Below, in pieces: positions 43,055 to 50,209 of a stretch of DNA of 64,000 nucleotides. The stretch is from NCBI GenBank assembly GCA_034408895.1, contig JAWXCI010000010.1, positions 14,975 through 78,974 of the forward strand, written 5' to 3'. Each line of letters starts with the position of its first letter. The stretch's first letter is position 1. The notes beneath the pieces are model-generated. The model was not told the DNA's origin, ran no database searches, and saw only the letters and a program-made list of their open reading frames with translations. This DNA comes from UBA4660 sp034408895. Lineage in GTDB: Bacteria > Bacteroidota > Bacteroidia > Flavobacteriales_D > Sanyastnellaceae. The position numbers and the translations under genes are program-made.

Positions 43055-43619
43055 ACTTGAACAGTGTGTAACGCTGATGAAGTTTTTGCTTCGCTTTCGC
43101 TCAACATCACTTTGGCTATGGCTTTGGATAGCTGGTATTCGCCTGTGATGTTTCGCAATTCGCTGATGGCAAGGTGAAAAAGTTTTTTGACTTCGTTGAG
43201 GTAAACCACCTCGGTGGCCATTTCGTCCATGTCACTCAGCTGAGTGGTGACTAAAATCAATTTGCCTTCGCTCTTTTCCTGTTGAATTTTTTTCTTCAGT
43301 ATTTCACTAGCCAGCGGGTGGAGGCTTGCAGTGGGTTCATCGAGCACCAAAATCTACGGACGAAACAGAAACGCGATGCTGGCATTCACTTTTTGCCGTG
43401 AAATTCTTCTATCAGTTCTTCGGCCGTGTTTGAATGTTCCTTGCGGCTATGGCGCAGCATGTCGAACAACTGTCTCACCCGAATGTTGTCGGGGAAACGA
43501 CTGATTTGAGGCATGTATCCAATCGTGTTGCGATACATGCAGTCGCGGTGAATGCCTTTTCCGCTGACGAGTACTTCTCCGTTTTTCGGAATCACCAAAC
43601 CCAGCAGACACTTGATGAG
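43051..43619 (-). pseudogene. nosF: decayed ABC ATPase of the nosF type
   Basis: Fragments of a NosF-type ATPase appear in order: LIKCLLGLVIPKNGEVLVSGK, then RNTIGYMPQISRFPDNIRVRQLFDMLR, then KVNASIAFLFRP, a TAG, ILVLDEPTASLHPLASEILKKKI and a C-terminal domain. The Walker A loop before LIKC is gone and is replaced by FRSMS and a TAG. The segment holding the LSGG signature is deleted, with a frame change at about 43386, and a nonsense codon sits just before the Walker B aspartate. These lesions make ATP hydrolysis impossible. The gene abuts nosY as in intact nos clusters. Confidence 0.8.
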
Positions 43620-43805
43620 CTAGGACATCGAACGGAATCATACATGTAATTGATGGGGTATTGTTGCCACCCCAATAATTAGGTGGTAGTTGGCTTGCTG
43701 AATTACCAGAAGCGAAAAATCCCGGGATGAGAGTTTCTGGAATTTTTTGTTCACGCATCCTTCCAAGTGTATGGAAAAGCATCTGCAAATGTTTTCGTCA
43801 ACGAA
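43620..43805. other. unassigned segment between the nosF relic and the cco cluster
   Basis: No gene is recognised. The minus strand is open from 43788 (MQMLFHTLGRMREQK, later PPNYWGGNNTPSI) and runs into the nosF relic out of frame. It may be a further relic, but no family is recognised. A short inverted repeat, CCACC...GGTGG, lies near 43667-43686. Confidence 0.3.
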
Positions 43806-44510
43806 TCACTTGCCGCAACAATCCACCCCACACTTCTCTACACTTGCCTTAGGGCTTAGGTAAGGAATACCGAGGTTGCTTCCGCGGAAAATGAGGAGTA
43901 GCGCAATGCATAGTGCAAACACTCTGATGAATTGCTGATGTTGTGGCTTCACAACATTTTTAATCTGCCGTGCAAAAGTTCCAATCATGACCAGCACTGG
44001 GGTGGTGCCTATTCCAAATACAAACATGAACAGCGCACCTTGCACCATGTCACCTGTGGCAAGTGCACCAGCAAGTGCTGCGTACACCAAACCGCAAGGC
44101 AAAAGCCCGTGAAGCAATCCCAGAGAAAACATTGCACCTGGATTTCGTTTTGCTATCACAGTAGAAAATATTTTCTTCAGTGCAACTACTGCTCGAGATG
44201 AGTTGGAGGTCATCCATTTCAATTTCATCCTTTGAGGAAGCAACATAAAAAGTAAAACGAAAATTCCTGCGGCAATGGCAAGCCCCTGCTGAAAGCCCAT
44301 CATAGCAACAGAAAGTCCGATAGCGCCCATCACCAAACCCATGAGGCTATAGGTGATAATCCTGCCGAGGTGGTTGAATGTTTTGGAACGGATGAAACGT
44401 ATGCGGCTGCTGCGGTCGTACGGCATTGCACTGATGAGCGGACCGCACATGCCAGCGCAATGCAGACTTCCTGCTAGACCAAGAATAAGTGCAGCAATTA
44501 AAAAGTGCAT
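43806..44510 (-). CDS. TauE/SafE-like membrane protein at the end of the cco operon
   Basis: Membrane protein of 234 residues with about six helices and the motif HCAGMCGPL at about 17-25, typical of the sulfite-exporter-like proteins encoded beside cbb3 oxidase genes. The Cys/His motif and a cysteine-rich tail (CGVDCCGK) suggest copper handling for oxidase assembly, as proposed for cco-linked relatives. It begins three bases after the fixH stop and is the last gene of the ccoS-NO-Q-P-G-H unit. It differs from the TauE protein at 41615, which lacks these cysteines. Confidence 0.82.
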   Translation of the reverse strand: MHFLIAALILGLAGSLHCAGMCGPLISAMPYDRSSRIRFIRSKTFNHLGRIITYSLMGLVMGAIGLSVAMMGFQQGLAIAAGIFVLLFMLLPQRMKLKWMTSNSSRAVVALKKIFSTVIAKRNPGAMFSLGLLHGLLPCGLVYAALAGALATGDMVQGALFMFVFGIGTTPVLVMIGTFARQIKNVVKPQHQQFIRVFALCIALLLIFRGSNLGIPYLSPKASVEKCGVDCCGK

Positions 44511-44513
44511 AGC

Positions 44514-44951
44514 TCAGGGTATAGTAATTTGTTGTTCGAAATAGTACGGCACACCATCAGTCATCCATTCGAGTTTGAAGAGGTAAAGTCCTTTGGCGAG
44601 GTTGCTGGTTGCGATTTGCTGTTGATAGTTTTCATCCAGGTTTAGCGGAATCATCATGTCGTTTTGTGAACCTGCCGGGCAGTAGAACTGAATCGTGCCT
44701 TCCGGTCTTTTCCCACGCTGTAGTTCAGGCATGATGAGCTGGATGCCACCGGCACGTGTTGTAACAACAGGTTTTTGTGCAAGTTCATTTGTATTGTTCG
44801 TGGCCTGAATGCGGTCCTCGTATTTCAATTCCTGAGCATAGTAGTCAGCCGAAACTAACTCTACTTTGTGATGCCGTGCACGCACCACGAACGAAATAAT
44901 CATCGCGGCAAAAGCCATATAAACAATTGAAATTTTCCAGCCCCAGTTCAT
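44514..44951 (-). CDS. ccoH: FixH/CcoH family protein
   Basis: A 145-residue protein with one N-terminal membrane helix (MNWGWKISIVYMAFAAMIISFVVRARHHKVELVSADYYAQELKYEDRI begins the family pattern) and a periplasmic beta-rich domain. FixH/CcoH is needed for assembly and stability of the cbb3 oxidase. The segment VSADYYAQELKYEDRIQA is the most conserved part. The gene follows ccoG by 11 bp and precedes the TauE-like gene, within one transcription unit. Confidence 0.9.
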   Translation of the reverse strand: MNWGWKISIVYMAFAAMIISFVVRARHHKVELVSADYYAQELKYEDRIQATNNTNELAQKPVVTTRAGGIQLIMPELQRGKRPEGTIQFYCPAGSQNDMMIPLNLDENYQQQIATSNLAKGLYLFKLEWMTDGVPYYFEQQITIP

Positions 44952-44962
44952 GATAATGTTTT

Positions 44963-46369
44963 TTAGTTGGCCCCTGCCACCGGTCCAATGAATGTTGTTA
45001 TTTCTTTTTGAATCAATCGCCCATTCGTCCAGAATTCAATCACCATTTCATTTTTTCTATGCGTGATTTCATTTGCGTTCATCAGTATAAAAAATTCTGA
45101 CTCTTCGAGGCTGTCTGCTTTTACCATCATGGCATTTCCTACAGGTTTTACCGTTGCTCCTTCCACGCGCATTTCAATGGGCATGTCATCTTTCGTCTTG
45201 TTGATGATTTTGATTTGATATAGATTGTTCACTTGCCCGTCTTCCTGTACAGTGAAAATCTGGCCACGGACTTTGTTGATGGTGACATCCACATCGCTGC
45301 GTGTAATGAGCAGGAACGCTTCAAGTGAAACCAGTGCTAACAACACAGCGGTGTATGCAAACATTCGTGGTGTCCATCTGAGTTTTTTTCCTGTGCGAAT
45401 GGTGTACTCCGATGCGTAACGGATAAGTCCTTTCGGCTTATGCACCTTTTCCATCATGAAATTGCATGCATCAATACATGCAGTGCAATTAGTACATTCA
45501 AGTTGTGTTCCATGTCGGATGTCAATTCCTGTGGGACACACGCGCACACATTCAAAACAATCAATACAATCACCAACACCTGTTTTTATTTCCCTGTTGA
45601 ATTTGCTGCGAGGTTCACCGCGCTTGTGGTCATATGCCACCACGATGCTGTGCTTGTCGAGCAACACGCTCTGCATTCTTCCGTATGGGCAAACAACTAG
45701 GCAAGCCTGTTCTCTGAACCACGAAAAAATGAAGAAGAAAGCTCCAGAGAAAATTATCATGGTGGTGAAACCACCAATGTGGAGGGAGAGCGGCTCAATT
45801 ACAATTTTTTTCAACTCATCAATACCGATTATGTATGCAAGAAAAGTATTTGCAACAAGAACGGCAATGAGGAAAAACAAAGTGAGCTTCAACGATTTTT
45901 TCCTGATTTTTTCTGCTGTCCATGGACTTTTATTCAAAGCGCGTTGGTGTGTGCCATCGCCTTCAATGGCATATTCAATTTTACGGAAAACCATTTCCAT
46001 AAAAACAGTTTGTGGACAAACCCACCCGCAAAACACACGACCATAAGCAACAGTAAATAATGCAACGAACAGGATAAAGATGAGCATGCCTAACATGAAA
46101 AGGAAAAAATCCTGTGGCCAGAAATGCACCCCGAACATGATGAATTTCCGTTCAATCACATTGAACAGAAAGAGCGGGTCGCCATGGATTTTGACAAAGG
46201 GAAGTGAAAAGAAAACAACTACGAAGAAGTAACTCACCACGGAGCGCCACTGGTAGAACTGGCCCTTTGGTTTCTTTGGGTAGAACCAATTGCGGTGACC
46301 GGTAATATCAATGTGCGTGACCGTATCGCGAAATGATTCATCATCCTGAAAGGGTTCATTCGTCATCAA
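44963..46369 (-). CDS. ccoG: cbb3 oxidase accessory protein CcoG (RdxA/FixG family)
   Basis: Membrane Fe-S protein of 468 residues, reported in relatives to reduce copper for cbb3 assembly. An N-terminal FYPKKPKGQFYQWRS is followed by membrane helices with GRVFCGWVCPQTVFMEMVFRKIEY. Two 4Fe-4S clusters follow, GDCIDCFECVRVCPTGID and CTNCTACIDACNFMM. The periplasmic C-terminal Ig-like domain is present. It lies seven bases downstream of ccoP and leads into fixH/ccoH, so it belongs to the oxidase operon. Confidence 0.95.
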   Translation of the reverse strand: MMTNEPFQDDESFRDTVTHIDITGHRNWFYPKKPKGQFYQWRSVVSYFFVVVFFSLPFVKIHGDPLFLFNVIERKFIMFGVHFWPQDFFLFMLGMLIFILFVALFTVAYGRVFCGWVCPQTVFMEMVFRKIEYAIEGDGTHQRALNKSPWTAEKIRKKSLKLTLFFLIAVLVANTFLAYIIGIDELKKIVIEPLSLHIGGFTTMIIFSGAFFFIFSWFREQACLVVCPYGRMQSVLLDKHSIVVAYDHKRGEPRSKFNREIKTGVGDCIDCFECVRVCPTGIDIRHGTQLECTNCTACIDACNFMMEKVHKPKGLIRYASEYTIRTGKKLRWTPRMFAYTAVLLALVSLEAFLLITRSDVDVTINKVRGQIFTVQEDGQVNNLYQIKIINKTKDDMPIEMRVEGATVKPVGNAMMVKADSLEESEFFILMNANEITHRKNEMVIEFWTNGRLIQKEITTFIGPVAGAN

Positions 46370-46376
46370 TTAAAAA

Positions 46377-47564
46377 TCATTTTGGGGACGCTTTGGTAAC
46401 ACTGTCTTTAGGTTCAAGCGGAATTGTTTTGAGTGAATCCGCTGTAATTATTGTCGGGTTGGAAGGCATGTCGCTCCACGAATCGCCTTGCGGTTCTTTC
46501 GGATTCGGAGGATGGCTTCCATAAATGCTTTTGATGTAACTCGTAATCTGTGCCATATCCTTTGGCCTTATTTCACTTTGCCATGAACGCATGCCCTTGT
46601 CTGGCCATCCGTACTTGATGGATTTGAAAATATCACTCATGCTTCCGCCATGCATCCAATAGTCGTCTGTCAGGTTGGGCCCCGTTCCCCCCTGTCCTTG
46701 GTTGCCGTGGCATGCTGCGCATGTTTTCTCAGTAAACAAATTTTTCCCGGCACCGAGGTCATTCGCTGATGAAAGAAACATAACCGTTGTTTCATCCACC
46801 AGGTTTCCTTGTTTCGCGCGATGCGCTGTGAGTTCGGCCTGCGCTTTCTCTTCCTCAATCTGAAGTTCCTCAATCATCAGCGGCCCAGAATCAAATACAT
46901 GGTAGTAACCGATATAGACGAATGCAAAAACAATTGTGAGATAGAAGCCGTACTTCCACCAGGGCGGCAGGCTATTGTCAAGTTCCCTTATTCCATCGTA
47001 GTTGTGGTCAGTGAGAATTGCTGCCTCCTGTTCAATTGCAACCGATTTATGAAATACATCCCAAAACGATTTTGTTTTTTGCTCGACAAATGGTGCAGGT
47101 TCTTTTTCTTTCACAAGGAAAAGTCGAATCATTTGTGCGTAGTAAAGCACCACAAGTAGTTCGATAAAAATGGTAATCGCAAGTGCGTTGTAAGCTGAAT
47201 GTCCAAATCCTTCTTTTAAAAATTCAAGTCCAAAATCCTGTGCTTCATATTTTGCCGGAACGAAACTCAATGCAAGAAGCACAACGATTGTCTTCAGCGC
47301 GTTGCCAGTATTACGCGAGTAATTTTTGGCCACCGCAGAAAGAAGTTTTGAAAGTTGCAGAATAAAAACCAGAAGGACAAATGCCACAAAACACATGGCA
47401 TAAAAATGAGGTTCCTGATAGGGTGATGAATTCTCAACGGGTGCAGCGGCAATTTCAACAACTGGAGTGGCTGCGGTCTGTGCAAGAGCAGTTGATGAAA
47501 CTGCCATTGCAAAAACACTCATCATGAAATGGGTAAATTGTGTTTTGATGTTATCTGTACACAT
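46377..47564 (-). CDS. ccoP: cbb3 oxidase cytochrome c subunit CcoP
   Basis: Cytochrome c subunit of the cbb3 oxidase, 395 residues. It has an N-terminal hydrophobic region with more helices than the classical subunit (about 1-30, 55-75, 85-105 and 120-140), a further helix (WKYGFYLTIVFAFVYIGYYHVF), and one c-type haem site CAACH at 282-286, with GTGPNLTDDYWMHGGS following. Proteobacterial CcoP usually has two haem c sites. Only one is found here, as in other Bacteroidota. The C-terminal tail is Pro/Lys-rich. ccoQ is 14 bp upstream and ccoG follows at once. Confidence 0.92.
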   Translation of the reverse strand: MCTDNIKTQFTHFMMSVFAMAVSSTALAQTAATPVVEIAAAPVENSSPYQEPHFYAMCFVAFVLLVFILQLSKLLSAVAKNYSRNTGNALKTIVVLLALSFVPAKYEAQDFGLEFLKEGFGHSAYNALAITIFIELLVVLYYAQMIRLFLVKEKEPAPFVEQKTKSFWDVFHKSVAIEQEAAILTDHNYDGIRELDNSLPPWWKYGFYLTIVFAFVYIGYYHVFDSGPLMIEELQIEEEKAQAELTAHRAKQGNLVDETTVMFLSSANDLGAGKNLFTEKTCAACHGNQGQGGTGPNLTDDYWMHGGSMSDIFKSIKYGWPDKGMRSWQSEIRPKDMAQITSYIKSIYGSHPPNPKEPQGDSWSDMPSNPTIITADSLKTIPLEPKDSVTKASPK

Positions 47565-47578
47565 TGTAGAACGGTGAA

Positions 47579-47737
47579 TTAGTTCAACGGTAAATTTTTC
47601 TGTTCGTCAATGCTCTTCTTGTCTTCGCGCAACACCATGATGGTTACTGTGGTGAAGAACAAAACGAAAATGACAAGTGATGTGAGTGCGTAAAAACTCA
47701 CTCCGGTAATTCCTTCGAGGTAATTGATGAATTTCAT
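47579..47737 (-). CDS. ccoQ: small cbb3 oxidase subunit CcoQ
   Basis: A 52-residue protein starting at ATG 47737: MKFINYLEGITGVSFYA, one membrane helix (LTSLVIFVLFFTTVTIMVL), then a charged tail (REDKKSIDEQKNLPLN). It matches CcoQ in size, topology and position between ccoNO and ccoP. Its start overlaps the ccoNO stop by four bases. CcoQ stabilises the assembled oxidase. Confidence 0.88.
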   Translation of the reverse strand: MKFINYLEGITGVSFYALTSLVIFVLFFTTVTIMVLREDKKSIDEQKNLPLN

Positions 47738-49908
47738 TTTGCGCCAGAGGTTTGTTGTGGTTGTGATTTGATGTCGGTGCCCATGCGTTGCAGGTAAGCA
47801 ATCACTGCCATAATTTCTGAGTTCTTGTTGAGCAACGAATTTCCCTCGTCATCGCGAACAAGTTTCTGCGCAACGTCATCCGGTTTCAATGATTCATAAA
47901 TGGCTTGTGCCTGCTTGTCCAAATCGGTAAGTGCCAGCGACTCGTATCCTTCGGGATAGGGTACACCCATAGTGCGCATGGCAGAAATTTTTGAAGCAGT
48001 GAGTGAAGTGTCAAGCATCGTAGTGAGCAGCCATGAATAAGAAGGCATAATGGATTTTGTTTCCATCTCGCGCGGTGCCGCCATGTGGTTGAAATGCCAA
48101 CTGTTGTTGTACTTACCGCCTTCACGGGCAAGGTCTGGCCCACTGCGTTTGCTTCCCCACTGGAAAGGATGGTCGTACACGAATTCTCCTGCTTTCGAGT
48201 ACTCGCCATAGCGATGTACTTCCGAACGGAACGGGCGAATCATTTGCGAATGGCAGGTATGACATCCTTCGCGTATGTAGATGTCGCGGCCTTCAAGTTC
48301 GAGTGGCGTATAAGGTTGAACACTTGCAATGGTTGGCACATTCGATTTCACCAAAAACGTGGGAACAATTTCCAGTACGCCTCCGATAGCAACCACCACA
48401 AGAGAAATAATAAGCAACTGAACCGGCCTACGTTCAATCGCGCGATGCCAGTGTTCTTTGCCAACAATGTTTACATTTTTTGCAAGTGCCGGTGCCTCGG
48501 CAGCTTCGTTCGCAATGAATGAACCCACCTTGATGGTTTTCCAGATATTCAAAACCATGAACACGACACCAATGAGGTAGAGCAATCCTCCGAGCGAACG
48601 CAACATGTAGAAATTCTTCATGCCATCCAACATATCAACGAATGAATAACGAAGCACACCATCGGACGTGAACTCACTCATCATTTCATAATGGCGCCAA
48701 CCCGCCCAATACATGGGAACAGCATAAAGAAGAATACCGAGCGTACCAATCCAGAAATGCCAGTTGGCCCATTTCTTAGAATAGATTTTTGTGTTCCACA
48801 TTTTCGGAACCAACCAATACAATACACCAAACGTGAGGAAACCATTCCAGCCGAGTGCCCCCACATGCACGTGAGCAATTGTCCAATCGGTGAAATGAGA
48901 AATTGCATTCACATTTTTAAGCGCGAGCATCGGGCCTTCGAAAGTGGCCATGCCATAAGCAGTAACTGCAACGACCATGAATTTCAAAACCACATCATCG
49001 CGAACTTTGTCCCAAGCTCCACGCAGCGTTAGAAGTCCGTTTATCATTCCACCCCACGATGGTGCAATGAGCATGATGGAAAAAACAACACCAAGTGATT
49101 GTGCCCAATCAGGAAGCGATGTATAGAGCAAATGATGAGGCCCCGCCCAGATGTAAATAAAAATTAGCGCCCAGAAGTGAATGATGGAAAGGCGATACGA
49201 ATACACAGGCCGGTTGGCAGCTTTCGGAATAAAGTAATACATCATTCCGAGATAGGGCGTGGTGAGAAAAAACGCAACTGCGTTGTGTCCGTACCACCAT
49301 TGTATCAGCGCATCCTGCACACCTGCATACCAAGAATAACTTTTGAAAAGACTTATCGGATACTCAAAACTGTTTACGATGTGCAGCAACGCAACTGTAA
49401 CCCATGTGGCGATGTAAAACCAGATAGCAACGTAGAGGTGACGTTCCCTGCGTTTAAAAATTGTCATGAACATATTGATGCCAAACACCACCCAGATGAT
49501 GGTGATGAGAATATCAATCGGCCACTCCAGTTCCGCGTATTCTTTACCCGAAGTCATTCCCCAGGCAAGAGTCAGCGCACCAAGAACGATAATAGATTGC
49601 CAACCCCAGAAGTGAATGCTTGAAAGTTTGTCGCTCCACATTCGCGCTTTGCACAAACGCTGGAGCGAGTAATAAACTCCCATAAAAATTCCATTACCTA
49701 CAAAAGCGAAAATCACTGCGTTGGTGTGAATAGGTCGCACACGACCAAAGGATGTTTGGGGCAAATCGAAATTCAGTTGCGGCCATACCAACTGGAGAGC
49801 GGCCAGCAATCCAGCCGTCATGCCTATCAATCCCCAGAACGCAGTGGCGTAAGCAAACTGCTTTACTGCTTTATTGTCATAATGAAATTGTTCGACTTGT
49901 GCACTCAT
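47734..49908 (-). CDS. ccoNO: fused cbb3 oxidase subunits I and II (CcoNO)
   Basis: Catalytic core of the high-affinity cbb3-type cytochrome c oxidase, 724 residues, with CcoN and CcoO joined in one chain, an arrangement typical of Bacteroidota. The CcoN part (about 1-480) has twelve helices and conserved histidines: RPIHTNAVIFAF, QWWYGHNAVAFFLT (the CuB-Tyr region), GPHHLLYTSLPDW and the haem ligands in FTDWTIAHVHVGALGWNGF. The CcoO part has one anchoring helix (about 490-515) and haem c site CHTCH at 549-553, with the distal Met in MPSYSWLL. The gene is coupled by ATGA overlaps to ccoS upstream and ccoQ downstream. Confidence 0.97.
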   Translation of the reverse strand: MSAQVEQFHYDNKAVKQFAYATAFWGLIGMTAGLLAALQLVWPQLNFDLPQTSFGRVRPIHTNAVIFAFVGNGIFMGVYYSLQRLCKARMWSDKLSSIHFWGWQSIIVLGALTLAWGMTSGKEYAELEWPIDILITIIWVVFGINMFMTIFKRRERHLYVAIWFYIATWVTVALLHIVNSFEYPISLFKSYSWYAGVQDALIQWWYGHNAVAFFLTTPYLGMMYYFIPKAANRPVYSYRLSIIHFWALIFIYIWAGPHHLLYTSLPDWAQSLGVVFSIMLIAPSWGGMINGLLTLRGAWDKVRDDVVLKFMVVAVTAYGMATFEGPMLALKNVNAISHFTDWTIAHVHVGALGWNGFLTFGVLYWLVPKMWNTKIYSKKWANWHFWIGTLGILLYAVPMYWAGWRHYEMMSEFTSDGVLRYSFVDMLDGMKNFYMLRSLGGLLYLIGVVFMVLNIWKTIKVGSFIANEAAEAPALAKNVNIVGKEHWHRAIERRPVQLLIISLVVVAIGGVLEIVPTFLVKSNVPTIASVQPYTPLELEGRDIYIREGCHTCHSQMIRPFRSEVHRYGEYSKAGEFVYDHPFQWGSKRSGPDLAREGGKYNNSWHFNHMAAPREMETKSIMPSYSWLLTTMLDTSLTASKISAMRTMGVPYPEGYESLALTDLDKQAQAIYESLKPDDVAQKLVRDDEGNSLLNKNSEIMAVIAYLQRMGTDIKSQPQQTSGAK

Positions 49909-50099
49909 ACATTAATGCGTTTTGGTTCTTCTGCGGTTTGGTTCGTTTGATTTTCTGTTTCAGTGTCATCGGTAAGCATCCGAATGGATGGTGTGTAATC
50001 ATCATCGAACTGCCCTCGTTTTGCGGAGATGAGGAATGCAATGAGGAACCCGATGGCGATGGGAAGGCTTGCTCCAATTAAGATGTAAATCGCACTCAT
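49905..50099 (-). CDS. ccoS: cbb3 oxidase maturation protein CcoS
   Basis: A 64-residue protein: one N-terminal helix (IYILIGASLPIAIGFLIAFLISA), then the conserved KRGQFDDDYTPSIRML, which is the CcoS hallmark (xGQFDDxxxP). CcoS is needed for cofactor insertion in CcoN. It is the first gene of the oxidase transcription unit and overlaps ccoNO by four bases. Two TGAY-N4-RTCA repeats lie just upstream. Confidence 0.93.
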   Translation of the reverse strand: MSAIYILIGASLPIAIGFLIAFLISAKRGQFDDDYTPSIRMLTDDTETENQTNQTAEEPKRINV

Positions 50100-50133
50100 T
50101 TAATTATCGGTTTTAAGCGCGACAAAAATTCGG

Positions 50134-50149
50134 ACTGACATTCGTCAGT
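50134..50149. promoter_or_regulatory. palindromic operator before ccoS (site 1)
   Basis: ACTGAC-ATTC-GTCAGT has perfect 6-bp arms with a 4-bp spacer, 35 bp before the ccoS start. The core TGAC-N4-GTCA recurs exactly before the usp gene (53944-53955). Spacing and half-site fit a CRP/FNR-family regulator. Confidence 0.65.
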
Positions 50150-50175
50150 AAACTGAGGTGAGTCAGTGGGGCATG

Positions 50176-50187
50176 TGATTAATGTCA
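50176..50187. promoter_or_regulatory. second, weaker operator-like repeat before ccoS (site 2)
   Basis: TGAT-TAAT-GTCA has three of four arm positions complementary, centred 40 bp further from ccoS than site 1 and just outside the ccoI 3' end. The spacing is about four helical turns, so both could be on one DNA face. Confidence 0.4.
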
Positions 50188-50209
50188 GGAAAAGGGGGGA
50201 TGGGTTCCG

